64,000 nt of DNA. It comes from Bradyrhizobium sp. SZCCT0148. Its GTDB lineage: Bacteria; Pseudomonadota; Alphaproteobacteria; Rhizobiales; Xanthobacteraceae. Positions 46,960-55,199 of this stretch are shown one piece after another (position 1 is the stretch's first letter; every line of letters starts with the position of its first letter). The stretch lies in assembly GCF_018129985.1 (NCBI RefSeq), contig NZ_JAFCKT010000019.1, forward strand, positions 1 to 64,000, read 5' to 3'. The position numbers were made by a program, and so were the translations under genes. A model generated the notes under the pieces. The model was not told where the DNA came from, searched no databases, and was given only the letters and a program-made list of their open reading frames with translations.

Positions 46960-47532
46960 ATGACGAAGACAGCGATGATCACGAAGATGGCGGCGACGAT
47001 CGTGTTGATGAGCGTTGCGGCAGGCGTTACGAGCAACGCCGCGCAGGCCGGCTGGGGCCCGAACGGACAGTATGGCAATACACCCCAGAACCGCCCGCAA
47101 ATTGGTCCCCACTTCGGTGGATATGGTGGGAACGGCGGCCAGCGTCCCGTCATCGTGGTTCCCGGTCCGCGGCCGATGCCGCCTCAGGTCGTCGTCTACC
47201 CCCGCCCCGCGCCGCCCCCGGTCTATGTGCCGCCCCAGGTCGTCGTCAGGCCGGTGCCGGTTGTCATCAACCGGCCGGTGTATGTCCCCACCGCACCGGT
47301 GGTGAAGGAAAGGATCATCGTTCAGCGTCCCGCGACTGTGGTTGAAAGCACGCCGGCGCCCGCCCTGGCGGCGGCCCCCGCTCCGGTCGTCAACAACAAT
47401 TGCAATTGCCTCGTGAAGGAATACCCGCAGGCCGGCGTCGTGGTGTTCAGGGATATCTGCACCAAGGAGAGCGCGACTTACACCAACCTGCCGCAGCAGA
47501 CCTCGCAGGCCGTGCTGCCGCCGACCCAGTAA
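46960..47532 (+). CDS. Exported Pro/Val-rich hypothetical protein
   Basis: Protein of 190 residues. ATG 46960 follows AGGTGG and begins a signal peptide (TIVLMSVAAGVTSNAAQAGW). The mature region is Gly/Asn-rich at first (GWGPNGQYGNTPQNRPQIGP), then a long Pro/Val/Arg low-complexity segment with XPVXV-type steps (VRPVPVVINRPVYVPTAPVV). It ends with a more ordered Cys-containing domain (NNNCNCLVKEYPQAGVVVFR, then DICTKES). Cys in NCNC and ICT may bind metal or form disulfides. No recognised function; composition suggests a surface or envelope protein. Confidence 0.75.
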   Translation: MTKTAMITKMAATIVLMSVAAGVTSNAAQAGWGPNGQYGNTPQNRPQIGPHFGGYGGNGGQRPVIVVPGPRPMPPQVVVYPRPAPPPVYVPPQVVVRPVPVVINRPVYVPTAPVVKERIIVQRPATVVESTPAPALAAAPAPVVNNNCNCLVKEYPQAGVVVFRDICTKESATYTNLPQQTSQAVLPPTQ

Positions 47533-47744
47533 TTCCAGCGCTTGGTCTCGACGACGACGAACGCGGCAAGAATTCTCGCCGCGTTCGACCTACCCGGACT
47601 TCAGGGCTTTCTGCAGGCACGCGGCCTTGCCCTATTCTTGAATCTGCTGGATCCGACTGCTGACGCGATGGGCCAGTTGCAGACGCTAAACGTCTGCCGG
47701 CATGACGCAAGCCGAGACCTCACTGCGAGGTCGCGACGTCACAC

Positions 47745-47861
47745 CTACCGCCTGTCGGCCTGCACTTCGACGAATTCGGAATCGGGATGGCTGACGATGG
47801 TGGCGAACATGATGCCGCTGATAATCAGCGACCAGGCAGTGTCCCAATAAATCCAAAACAC
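47745..47861 (-). CDS. Small membrane protein (38 residues)
   Basis: Short gene read from the sequence: GTG at 47861 with GGAGG seven bases upstream, stop at 47745. The product has one hydrophobic helix (FWIYWDTAWSLIISGIMFAT) followed by an acidic tail (SHPDSEFVEVQADRR). Length, strong ribosome site and helix-plus-tail plan match typical bacterial small membrane proteins. Overlapping longer frames on the plus strand look like noise. Function unknown. Confidence 0.55.
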   Translation of the reverse strand: MFWIYWDTAWSLIISGIMFATIVSHPDSEFVEVQADRR

Positions 47862-47963
47862 GAGCCAGCCTCCGTTTCCATCTGCCACGCCTGCGGGACG
47901 GGTAACGACACGGTAACGCCGCCGTTCCCGGCACGAGGCGCGACACGACCGCGCGGCAAGACG

Positions 47964-48140
47964 CTATTTTGGTTTGGTCGACGGCTGAGCGGGATCGGTT
48001 TGGCCAGTGTGGCGCTTTGCCACGACGTCCTCATCACGCTCGCCTTCGCGCGGGCGGGACGGCGACTTGGGCTGGCCGGCTTGACCGCCATGCTTGCCGC
48101 CCATGTCGGGCTTACCTTCAAGATCGTTTTCACGGGGCAT
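47964..48140 (-). CDS. Small hydrophilic protein (58 residues)
   Basis: Open frame from ATG 48140 to TAG 47964. The product is very hydrophilic, without membrane helix, rich in Gly, Lys, Arg, Pro and Asp (EGKPDMGGKHGGQAGQPKSP), and ends GQTDPAQPSTKPK. The composition resembles small stress-associated, intrinsically disordered proteins of rhizobia. No strong ribosome site, so support is the composition and codon use only. A plus-strand frame overlaps it and is thought to be a shadow. Confidence 0.42.
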   Translation of the reverse strand: MPRENDLEGKPDMGGKHGGQAGQPKSPSRPREGERDEDVVAKRHTGQTDPAQPSTKPK

Positions 48141-48429
48141 GCCGGTTCAATGCGCTGGCGCGACATTGGTTCGCAAGCGCATCGGCCGTTTTCGCCGGGT
48201 GTACGGATTTCATGAGATCCCCGTCCTTGCAGTGCGGGATGACTGACGCGCGTCAGCGCGGCGCAATGCATCTGTCCTTTCCTCGCCGCGGTGCGGTAGC
48301 CAACCCGCTACGACCGATACAATTTCGGCATCGATCGATCCCAATTGGAATTTGGTGCGGCGGCGCGCCGCCCGCTATCCTCCTGGGCAAAATGACGAGG
48401 CCGCGCCCCGGCCCGCGAGGAGGAGCCCC

Positions 48430-49557
48430 ATGTTGAGACCGCCCCAACGACGCATCGCACCTAAAGCGCCACGCGCCGTGATCGCCACCACCCTCACCTT
48501 CCTCGCCCTCGTTTCTGGAGTCCACGCCGGCATGGCCGAGACCTTCGCCTATGTCGGCAACGCCGACAGCAACGACATCAGCGTGTTCAAGATGGAAGAC
48601 AGCGGCGAGATGATTGCCGTGCAGACCGCCGCCTTCAAGGGCGTCGACAAGCCCGGCTCCTCGACACCGCTTTCGATCACGCCGGACCACCGTGTGCTGA
48701 TCGCCGGCGTCCGCTCGCAGCCCTACCTCGCGGTGAGCTTTGCAATCGATCCCAAAACGGGCCAGCTCAGTCACATCGGCAATGGACCGCTCGCCGACAG
48801 CATGGCGAACATCGCCGTCGACCGCAGCGGAAAATTCCTGTTCAGCGCCTCCTATGGCGGCAACAAGGTTGCGCTGAATCCGCTTGCCGCCAATGGCGTC
48901 GCCGGCGAGCCGAAGCAGGTGATCCCGACCGGGCTGAACGCCCACGCCTTCCTGCCGTCGCCCGACAACCGCTTCGCGTTCGCGACCAACCTCGGCTCGG
49001 ACCAGATGCTGGCCTTTGCGTTCGATGCCGCAGCCGGCACGCTGACACCAAACGATCCGCCGGCCCACAAGGTGCCGGAGAAATCCGGGCCGCGGCACTT
49101 CGTCTTCCACCCCAATGCCAAGTTCGTTTATCTCATCCACGAGCTGAACGGCGACGTCGCTGCATTCAGCTATGAAGCCAAGAGCGGCGCCTGGGACGAG
49201 ATCCAGCGCACGACCGCGCTGCCGGAGGGCTTTGCCGGTAAAGCCTGGGCCGCCGACATCCACATCACCCCGGACGGCCGCTTCCTCTACGCCTCCGAGC
49301 GCACCACCAACACGCTGACCGCCTACAAGGTCGACGGATCAAGCGGCAAGCTGACCACGATCGGCAGCGTGCCGACCGAGAAGCAGCCGCGCGGCTTCCA
49401 GATCGACCCCTCGGGGCGCTACCTCGCCGCGGTCGGCGAGCTCTCCGACAGCATGACGGTCTACGCGATCGACCAGGGCAGCGGCGCGCTGGCCAGGCTG
49501 AAATCCTACTCCACCGGCAAGAAGCCGAACTGGGTGGAGTTCCTGAAACTGCCGTGA
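48430..49557 (+). CDS. Exported lactonase-family beta-propeller protein
   Basis: Protein of 375 residues. ATG 48430 follows GGAGGAG. The N-terminus has a basic region and a hydrophobic stretch (ATTLTFLALVSGVHAGMA), compatible with a signal peptide. The rest is a seven-bladed propeller of the 6-phosphogluconolactonase (YbhE) family, with repeats such as FAYVGNADSNDISVFKMED, HAFLPSPDNRFAFATNLGS, HFVFHPNAKFVYLIHELNG and ITPDGRFLYASERTTNTLTA. Export would argue against a sugar-phosphate lactone as substrate. Stand-alone gene. The lactonase activity is family-based, not proven. Confidence 0.88.
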   Translation: MLRPPQRRIAPKAPRAVIATTLTFLALVSGVHAGMAETFAYVGNADSNDISVFKMEDSGEMIAVQTAAFKGVDKPGSSTPLSITPDHRVLIAGVRSQPYLAVSFAIDPKTGQLSHIGNGPLADSMANIAVDRSGKFLFSASYGGNKVALNPLAANGVAGEPKQVIPTGLNAHAFLPSPDNRFAFATNLGSDQMLAFAFDAAAGTLTPNDPPAHKVPEKSGPRHFVFHPNAKFVYLIHELNGDVAAFSYEAKSGAWDEIQRTTALPEGFAGKAWAADIHITPDGRFLYASERTTNTLTAYKVDGSSGKLTTIGSVPTEKQPRGFQIDPSGRYLAAVGELSDSMTVYAIDQGSGALARLKSYSTGKKPNWVEFLKLP

Positions 49558-49626
49558 CGGGCGCCCCGCCGACCTACGTAAACATCCGTAATTTCGAATG
49601 GCGCGCCTTGTCGTCATATGTCGGGC

Positions 49627-49797
49627 ATGGACCGTCAGATCGTCTTCAAGTGCCCGCAAACCGGCATGAACGTACAGCATCGGCTCAGCGAAGAGCCGGG
49701 CGACCGCACGCATGTGTCGGTGTCCTGTCCGGCCTGCACGCGCCTGCATTTGATTGATCGGGCCAGCGGCAAGCTGCTGGGTGATCGCGGCCGCTGA
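49627..49797 (+). CDS. Small zinc-ribbon-like protein (56 residues)
   Basis: Short gene from ATG 49627 to TGA 49797. The product starts MDRQIVFKCPQTGMNVQHRL and has a second metal-binding pair at C34 and C37 (SCPACTRLHL), with C9 the possible third ligand. Basic overall. It looks like a rubredoxin/zinc-ribbon-type small protein common in alphaproteobacteria. No recognised family name. The ribosome site is weak, so the start could be slightly different. Confidence 0.65.
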   Translation: MDRQIVFKCPQTGMNVQHRLSEEPGDRTHVSVSCPACTRLHLIDRASGKLLGDRGR

Positions 49798-49805
49798 CGG
49801 GTGTT

Positions 49806-50033
49806 CTACCGCCGCACCGCCACCTGCGCCGTGACGTCCTCGACGTGGTGCAGCAGATAGACCAGATGGCCTGTGAGCCGGCCGCGGCGCGCTGCGAGAG
49901 AAAGGCGAACCTGTTCTCCAATCGCGCGACTAATCAAAGACTTGTTGCGACGTCCTGAAAGGGTGTGGCCTTCCTTTCTGGGGCAACGCTGCCATAGTCC
50001 GCAGCCCTGCCATCTGCTATCGATTGGAGGCAT
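49806..50033 (-). CDS. Possible small protein (up to 75 residues)
   Basis: Open frame convergent with the zinc-ribbon gene, nine bases beyond its stop. The C-terminal half (RLSLAARRGRLTGHLVYLLH, then HVEDVTAQVAVRR) has high third-position GC like real local genes. The N-terminal half is unconvincing and may not be translated; TTG in the middle could be the start. Low confidence. Confidence 0.3.
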   Translation of the reverse strand: MPPIDSRWQGCGLWQRCPRKEGHTLSGRRNKSLISRAIGEQVRLSLAARRGRLTGHLVYLLHHVEDVTAQVAVRR

Positions 50034-50040
50034 AGCCCCC

Positions 50041-50940
50041 GTGGAATTTCCGATGCGTCATTTGCCCCGCGCCGTTGCTCGAAGCCTGTGTCCCGCCGCC
50101 ATCGCCGGTATGGTCATCTTCGGTCCCTCTCCGGCCGGAGCCGAAGACGACGCCCCCAAGGGGCCGGCGGTCACGGTGCTGAAGGTCGCAAAATCCTGCT
50201 TCTCCGACATCGTCGAGGCCACCGGCACGATCATCGCGCGGGAGGAGACGTCGGTGCGGCCCGAACGTCCGGGCCTGAAGGTTACCGAGGTGCTGGCGGA
50301 AGCCGGCGACACCACCACCGCCGGCCAGGTGCTGGCGCGGCTGGCGCTTCCCGAGGGCGGCACGCTGCAGGTCACCGCGCCGGTGGCGGGCGTGATCGCG
50401 ACTTCGACCGCCCAGATCGGCAATTTCGCCTCCGCCAAGGGCGAGGCCCTGTTCACGATCGTGGCGCGCAGCGAATACGATCTCATCGGCCTGGTGGCGA
50501 CCAGCGACATGCGCAAGCTCGCGGTCAATCAGCCGGCGACCGTGCGGATCGCGGGCGCCGGCGACATCGATGGCAAGGTGCGCCGCATCGGCCCGACCGT
50601 CGAGCCGAATATCCAGCAGGGCATGGTCTATATCGGCATCTCCTCGCAGAAGCGGCTGTTGCTGAAGGCGAGCGGGCGTGCGCTGATCAAGACCGGGCAG
50701 AGCTGCAACGTCGCGGTGCCGCTGACCGCCGTGCAATATTCATCCGCTGGCACCGTGGTGCAGGTGATCCGCCGCAACCGGGTCGAGACCAAGCGTGTCG
50801 AGGTCGGATTGATGTCGGGCGGCAACATCGAGGTCCGCGACGGCCTCAACGACGGCGATGTCGTCGTTGCCCGCGCCGGTGCACTGCTGCGCGAAGGCGA
50901 TCCGGTGCGCCCGGTGATGGCCGCGGAAGCGGCGAAGTAG
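50041..50940 (+). CDS. RND efflux periplasmic adaptor without a pump gene
   Basis: Adaptor of 299 residues. GTG 50041 follows GGAGG. It has a signal peptide (SLCPAAIAGMVIFGPSPAGA) and the lipoyl/beta-barrel plan of membrane fusion proteins (SCFSDIVEATGTIIAREETS, VTAPVAGVIATSTAQIG, GLNDGDVVVARAGALLREGD). The N-terminal CFSD segment is nearly the same as in the adaptor at 21848, so they are paralogues. No RND permease or outer-membrane channel is next to it, so it must work with a pump encoded elsewhere, possibly the one at 22777. Confidence 0.87.
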   Translation: MEFPMRHLPRAVARSLCPAAIAGMVIFGPSPAGAEDDAPKGPAVTVLKVAKSCFSDIVEATGTIIAREETSVRPERPGLKVTEVLAEAGDTTTAGQVLARLALPEGGTLQVTAPVAGVIATSTAQIGNFASAKGEALFTIVARSEYDLIGLVATSDMRKLAVNQPATVRIAGAGDIDGKVRRIGPTVEPNIQQGMVYIGISSQKRLLLKASGRALIKTGQSCNVAVPLTAVQYSSAGTVVQVIRRNRVETKRVEVGLMSGGNIEVRDGLNDGDVVVARAGALLREGDPVRPVMAAEAAK

Positions 50941-50951
50941 CCTTCCTCGTG

Positions 50952-51081
50952 TCCCGGACGCGCTGCAGCGTGTAACGCTGTTGCGCAGAGCCGGGCTTCA
51001 TCTCGTCACAAATCGACAATTAAAAGAACCGGGCCCCGGCTCAGCGTCGCATCATGGCATGATGCGCCGCGGCCGGGGCCC
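50952..51081. repeat. Compound inverted repeat element (CCCGGACGC family)
   Basis: The first half (about 50952-50995, TCCCGGACGCGCTGCAG to GCAGAGCCGGG) is of the same family as the elements at 54111 and 56395. The second half (51031-51081) is a long hairpin with arms GGGCCCCGGC and GCCGGGGCCC, and inner GCATCATG / CATGATGC symmetry. The latter ends 24 bases past the pseudo-caspase stop on the minus strand and could act as its terminator. Confidence 0.75.
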
Positions 51082-51104
51082 GAGAGATCGTCAATCGATG
51101 AAAA

Positions 51105-51953
51105 CTAGCCGCCGGCTGCGTCGAAATGGACGTCTTCGAGCAGCGAGGAGGACACCGTCGGGACCTGATCGCCTTCGCTGGCGCGGGAGATGGCGACGCG
51201 GGTCTTGTTGAAGACGCTCTCGGCGCTGCCCTTCGCACTGAGGTTGTTCAGGAACTCGCTGACCAGCACGCTGTGCTCGCCCTTGCCGTCGTCGACGACC
51301 TTGCCGGGCGAGGCCGAGGTCAGGATCAGCGCGTTGTCGGAGGCGGTGATCGGCGCGAGGCCGTGGCTGTAGGAGCGGAAGCGGCGTTCGTAAGGGTTGC
51401 GGCGGGAGGCATCGACGACGACGAGCTTGGCCTTGGCGCCCTGCTCCTTCATCATGTCGAGCACACCCTCGATCGACACGCCCTGGCGGCGGACGTCGCT
51501 TTCCTTCCAGATCACGGCATCGACCGGCAGCATGTAGCTCTCGCGTCCGGCCTGCACGCCGTAGCCGCCGAAGAACAGCATGACGACGGTGTCGCGCTTG
51601 ATCCGGGACTTCAGACGGTTGACGGCGCGGACCATGTCGTCCTTGGTCGCGTCTTCCACCATGTCGACGTCAAAACCGTTCTTGCGCAGGGACGAGGACA
51701 GCGCGCGGGCGTCGTTGATCGACTGCGTCAGCGGCGCGCTGGCGTCGGGGTAATGTCCATTGCCGATGACCAGCGCGAGGCGCGAGGTCTGGCCGATCGA
51801 GCCGGTGATCTGGTCGGTGGAGACGGCCTTGGCAGCATCGATCGCGCGCATGTTGAGAGCAGCATGGGCGCCGATCACCAGCGAGACCGTGCCGATCATG
51901 GCAGCAGCCAACGCGATGGTGCGTCGGGAAAGGTCGAGCTGCTTTACATTCAT
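51105..51953 (-). CDS. Secreted caspase-fold (peptidase C14) protein, Tyr/Ser pseudo-dyad
   Basis: Protein of 282 residues. ATG 51953 is chosen over a longer frame because it begins a signal-anchor-like stretch (TIALAAAMIGTVSLVIGAHA). The p20-like caspase fold follows (LALVIGNGHYPDASAPLTQS). Both catalytic positions are changed: the HG motif reads GGYG with Y131 for His, and the DAC motif reads VDASRRNP with S183 for Cys. It shares long conserved blocks with the protein at 19314 (SYMLP.DA.IWKESDVRR) but has no TPR part. Tyr/Ser pseudo-orthocaspases are known to occur in alphaproteobacteria and are thought non-proteolytic. It diverges from the 575-residue unknown protein. Confidence 0.87.
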   Translation of the reverse strand: MNVKQLDLSRRTIALAAAMIGTVSLVIGAHAALNMRAIDAAKAVSTDQITGSIGQTSRLALVIGNGHYPDASAPLTQSINDARALSSSLRKNGFDVDMVEDATKDDMVRAVNRLKSRIKRDTVVMLFFGGYGVQAGRESYMLPVDAVIWKESDVRRQGVSIEGVLDMMKEQGAKAKLVVVDASRRNPYERRFRSYSHGLAPITASDNALILTSASPGKVVDDGKGEHSVLVSEFLNNLSAKGSAESVFNKTRVAISRASEGDQVPTVSSSLLEDVHFDAAGG

Positions 51954-52375
51954 CTCGGTTCGTTTCCTGTTGCCAAAGACCAGCCAAGCGCGCGCACACT
52001 GTTTGAGTAGCGCAATAGCGTCTTTAGGTTTGAGGGATTGGCCGGGGATGTGCCCCCGAATTGCGCGCAATTTGCGGCGCCGCACCAAACAAACCTTTAA
52101 CCGGATATAGGGTGAGGGGCAATAGATTGCCCAAAATTTGAGCTAAGCTGTTGATGATGTTCGTTAATTTCTCCGACAAATTTCTCGGTTTCGAGGCTTT
52201 CCCGTTGCCTTCCGGGGTCTCATCATGCAGTCCTCATGCCGACTTTTTCCATGACCTCCGTCACATTTGTATTTCCCGCGAATCCGGGTAGCCTTTTCAA
52301 CGACTTGCGGGGGACGGCGCGCAGATGGGAGCGTGCCGGCCAACTCCCGACCAAGGCCCCGCGACCAGGTATTTC
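51954..52375. other. Divergent intergenic region, pseudo-caspase / unknown protein
   Basis: About 420 bases without a supported gene. The central part is AT-richer than average (GATTGCCCAAAATTTGAGC, then TTCGTTAATTTCTCC), suiting two back-to-back promoters, but no clear -35/-10 pair could be fixed. Confidence 0.4.
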
Positions 52376-54103
52376 ATGAGCTTTCATTATTTTGCCGGCG
52401 CCGCCTGCCGAGCGCTGACCGCGCGGAAGGACGGCCCCTCGCTTTACGACGTCTGCGATCCCGTATTGTCGGGCCCTGCCAGCGGCGATCCTCATCTGGC
52501 CAAATTCTACAAGACCGCGCTGGGCAATCCCGCGCTGCGGGTGCTGCTGCGGCGGGCCGGATTGCCCGAGCTGCGCGACGAGGCCAGGCTGACGGCGCTG
52601 CGCCGGGCGCTGGCGCGCGCCCGCGACGAGGCCGAGCCCGATTGGGCAGCGGTCGGCCAGCCGGTCGCCGACCTCGTCGACAGCATCGCGCTCGACCATC
52701 CCAAGCCGCCGCCGGCGATATTCACGGGCTCGGCGCCGCCCACGGCGCAGATCGACAGCGTAATCCGCGACTGCGCGCAGCATCTGCTCGGCTCCTACCG
52801 CAAGAACGGCTTCCTGCCGACCTATGCCGCTTTCAACCTGATCGGCGATCCGGATTTCCGCGGCCGCGAGCTGATCATGGCGCTCACGGGGCTGAACGCC
52901 CGCGGCTACAAGAATTCCTCGCTGCTGTTCAACCTTGCCCGTGTCTTCATCGCGCGCTCGCCCGCGCGTGCCGTGGTCAATCCGCCCTGGCGAGGGATCG
53001 CCGAGCCGATGTGGGAGCCGGTGCAGATCCGGCACCGCTCGGCCTATTACGACGCGTTCTTCATCGAGGCGCTGCTGAGCTATGGCGAGACCGGGCTCGC
53101 CTCACCGGCCGACAAGATCGCGGCCGAGCAGGCGATCGCCGACATGGTGGATTTCTGCGTCAACATCAGCCGCGAGGAGGTCGAGGGCCTCGACGGCACG
53201 CGCTTCAACGTCGTCACCGCACTGGCGCCGCCGCCGCATCCGCGCTTCTCGCGCTATTTCGCGCAGATCAAGCAGGACCTCGGCTTCGGCATCTATGTGC
53301 CGGATTGCGACACCACGGCGTGCTCGATCTCGGCGGCGACGCAGGCCGGCTGCACCGATCCGATCATCGATCAGCCGCTGCTGGATTTCTACGCAGGCTA
53401 TCAGGTGCACGCCGGCGTCAACGAACCGCGCGTGACCGTGCCGCTCAACGACAACATCGACTACGAGGGCGGCGTCGCGACCTGGATCGACAACCTCCGG
53501 GGCGAGCGTCCCTACGGCAACGACCTCGATCCGACGCTCAATCTCGACATTCTCGAGGTGAGCTTCCGCAATTTGGCGCGCTGGAAAATCCTTGAGACGC
53601 CGGCGCGGCTCGCCACCGTGCAACGCATCATCGGCTTTCAGAAGCGGTTGGCGGCGAGCGGCGCCTTCGCCAACCCGCGCTCGCACATCTATTACCTGCC
53701 GGAGCTTTACAGTGCCTATTTCGGCCGCTGCTATGCGGCCTTCCTGGCGCTGCCGCTGGCGGCGCAGGCCGCGATCGATCCGAACGGCGATTTCGACTTT
53801 ATCCGCCATCGCGTGCTGTCCTACGTCAAGGGCGAGTTGATGGCGGCGGAAATGAACGTGTTCGACGCGGCGCTGGCGCTGATCGCGCTCGGCCATCTCG
53901 GCGCAGACCCGCGCGCCTTCGCACCGGCGCTGAACGTGATCGTCGGCGCCATCGGCGAGGGCGGCCGCCGCGGCCCGTTCCGCGCCTATGAGTGGAACAA
54001 AATGAAGACTCCGACGCGGATTCTGGTGGGTGGTCCCGAGGTGACGTCGGCGTTCGTGCTGATGGGGCTGGCATTGGCGAAGCGGGCGATGGCGCGAGGA
54101 TAG
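52376..54103 (+). CDS. Uncharacterised large helical protein (575 residues)
   Basis: Cytoplasmic-looking protein without signal peptide or membrane helix. ATG 52376 follows AGGTATTTC; a frame start at 52325 is less convincing. Ala-, Leu- and Arg-rich helical repeats run throughout (ALRVLLRRAGLPELRDEARL, AIADMVDFCVNISREEVEG). They alternate with aromatic loops (SAYYDAFFIEALLSYGETGL, PRSHIYYLPELYSAYFGRCY), a pattern like alpha/alpha-toroid enzymes such as terpene cyclases and prenyltransferases. A DCDTTACSIS segment near 340 is acidic and Cys-rich. I do not recognise the family. It diverges from the pseudo-caspase gene. Confidence 0.75.
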   Translation: MSFHYFAGAACRALTARKDGPSLYDVCDPVLSGPASGDPHLAKFYKTALGNPALRVLLRRAGLPELRDEARLTALRRALARARDEAEPDWAAVGQPVADLVDSIALDHPKPPPAIFTGSAPPTAQIDSVIRDCAQHLLGSYRKNGFLPTYAAFNLIGDPDFRGRELIMALTGLNARGYKNSSLLFNLARVFIARSPARAVVNPPWRGIAEPMWEPVQIRHRSAYYDAFFIEALLSYGETGLASPADKIAAEQAIADMVDFCVNISREEVEGLDGTRFNVVTALAPPPHPRFSRYFAQIKQDLGFGIYVPDCDTTACSISAATQAGCTDPIIDQPLLDFYAGYQVHAGVNEPRVTVPLNDNIDYEGGVATWIDNLRGERPYGNDLDPTLNLDILEVSFRNLARWKILETPARLATVQRIIGFQKRLAASGAFANPRSHIYYLPELYSAYFGRCYAAFLALPLAAQAAIDPNGDFDFIRHRVLSYVKGELMAAEMNVFDAALALIALGHLGADPRAFAPALNVIVGAIGEGGRRGPFRAYEWNKMKTPTRILVGGPEVTSAFVLMGLALAKRAMARG

Positions 54104-54110
54104 ACACACT

Positions 54111-54253
54111 CTCGTGCCCCGGACGCAGCGCAGCCCTTCTCCGGCGGTACGCTGCAGAGCCGGGGCCCATGCTCCGCAAGATGTTTCTGCGAATTTCCAG
54201 GTCCCGGCTCTGCGGAGCGGCGTTGCACGCCGCACCGCGTCCGGGACACGAGA
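54111..54253. repeat. Dispersed inverted repeat (CCCGGACGC family)
   Basis: End arms CTCGTGCCCCGGACGC (54111-54126) and GCGTCCGGGACACGAG (54238-54253) pair with one mismatch. Inner GCTGCAGAGCCGGGGCCC and CCCGGCTCTGCGGAGCGGC give a second level. The same plan is seen at 56395-56512 and in part at 50952. Confidence 0.85.
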
Positions 54254-54374
54254 CGCGAAACCTCTCGCAATGACGGGAAGTTGAAAGCCTATCTGTTGAG
54301 CATAAGCTGGCCGACAGGCCAAAAGCCGACCACAATCGCGCGCTCTATCGACATTTCACCACACGTGGGCCGGC

Positions 54375-55100
54375 ATGTTGCGAAAAGTCCTGATTGCGCT
54401 GTCTCTCCTCGCTCTCCCCTCGCTGGCCGAGGCCGCCGACATCACCGGCACGGCAAAAGTTCGCTCCGGCGATTCCGTCGTGATCGGCAACACGCGGATC
54501 CGGCTCGGCGGCATCGACGCGCCCGCGGTCGACCAGCTCTGCCTCAACACCAAGACCGAGCGCTGGACCTGCGGTATCGCGGCGCGCGACGAACTCGCCA
54601 AATACGCCGAGGGCAAGAGCTGGGTCTGCCATACCCGCTCGATCGACCGGCGCGGCCGCACCGTGGCGCGCTGCGAGGTCGGCGGCGAGGACATCCAGAA
54701 ATGGCTGGTGCGCAGCGGCTGGGCGCTGGCCTACACCCGCATCTCCAAGGACTACGAGCCCGACGAAGCTGCTGCGCGCGAGGCAAAAGCCGGAATGTGG
54801 CAGGGCGCTTTCATCGCGCCCTGGGACTGGCGTGAGCGCAACAAGAAGACCGTCATCCTGGGCGCCATCAAGCCGCCCGACGGGGCGCATGCGGTTCTGC
54901 TCGCCTCGGCCTCGGGACCGGTGGCGCCCTCCCCGGACTGCACCATCAAGGGCAACGTCAACAGCGCCGGAGAGTGCATCTTCCACCAGCCGACCAGCCG
55001 CTGGTACACCCAGATCAAGATGAAGATCAGCAAGGGCACACGCTGGTTCTGCTCGGTCGAGGAGGCGGAAGCCGCCGGCTGCCGCGAGACCAAGCGATAA
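54375..55100 (+). CDS. Secreted thermonuclease-family protein (SNase-like)
   Basis: Protein of 241 residues. A signal peptide (VLIALSLLALPSLAEA) is followed by a staphylococcal-nuclease-like OB-fold domain at about 20-150: KVRSGDSVVIGNTRIRLGGI, DAPAVDQLC, ARDELAKYAEGKSWVCHTRS and AREAKAGMWQG are the recognisable stretches. Catalytic Arg/Glu positions are only partly matched. The C-terminal 80 residues have four Cys and no match that I know. The SNase-like domain suggests extracytoplasmic nucleic-acid degradation, but a structural role is possible. Confidence 0.82.
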   Translation: MLRKVLIALSLLALPSLAEAADITGTAKVRSGDSVVIGNTRIRLGGIDAPAVDQLCLNTKTERWTCGIAARDELAKYAEGKSWVCHTRSIDRRGRTVARCEVGGEDIQKWLVRSGWALAYTRISKDYEPDEAAAREAKAGMWQGAFIAPWDWRERNKKTVILGAIKPPDGAHAVLLASASGPVAPSPDCTIKGNVNSAGECIFHQPTSRWYTQIKMKISKGTRWFCSVEEAEAAGCRETKR

Positions 55101-55199
55101 CCAGACCTGCATTTTGGACGCTTTTCCAAGGCCCTCGCCCCGCGTAAAAGTGAATCAACGACCCACCAAGCCGCTCTCGAGCAATAAGGACCAACAGCA

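Noticed and set aside
47542..47850. 102-codon plus-strand frame after the Pro/Val-rich gene
   Set aside because: No ribosome site or family-like sequence; a minus-strand small membrane protein with a strong ribosome site overlaps it.
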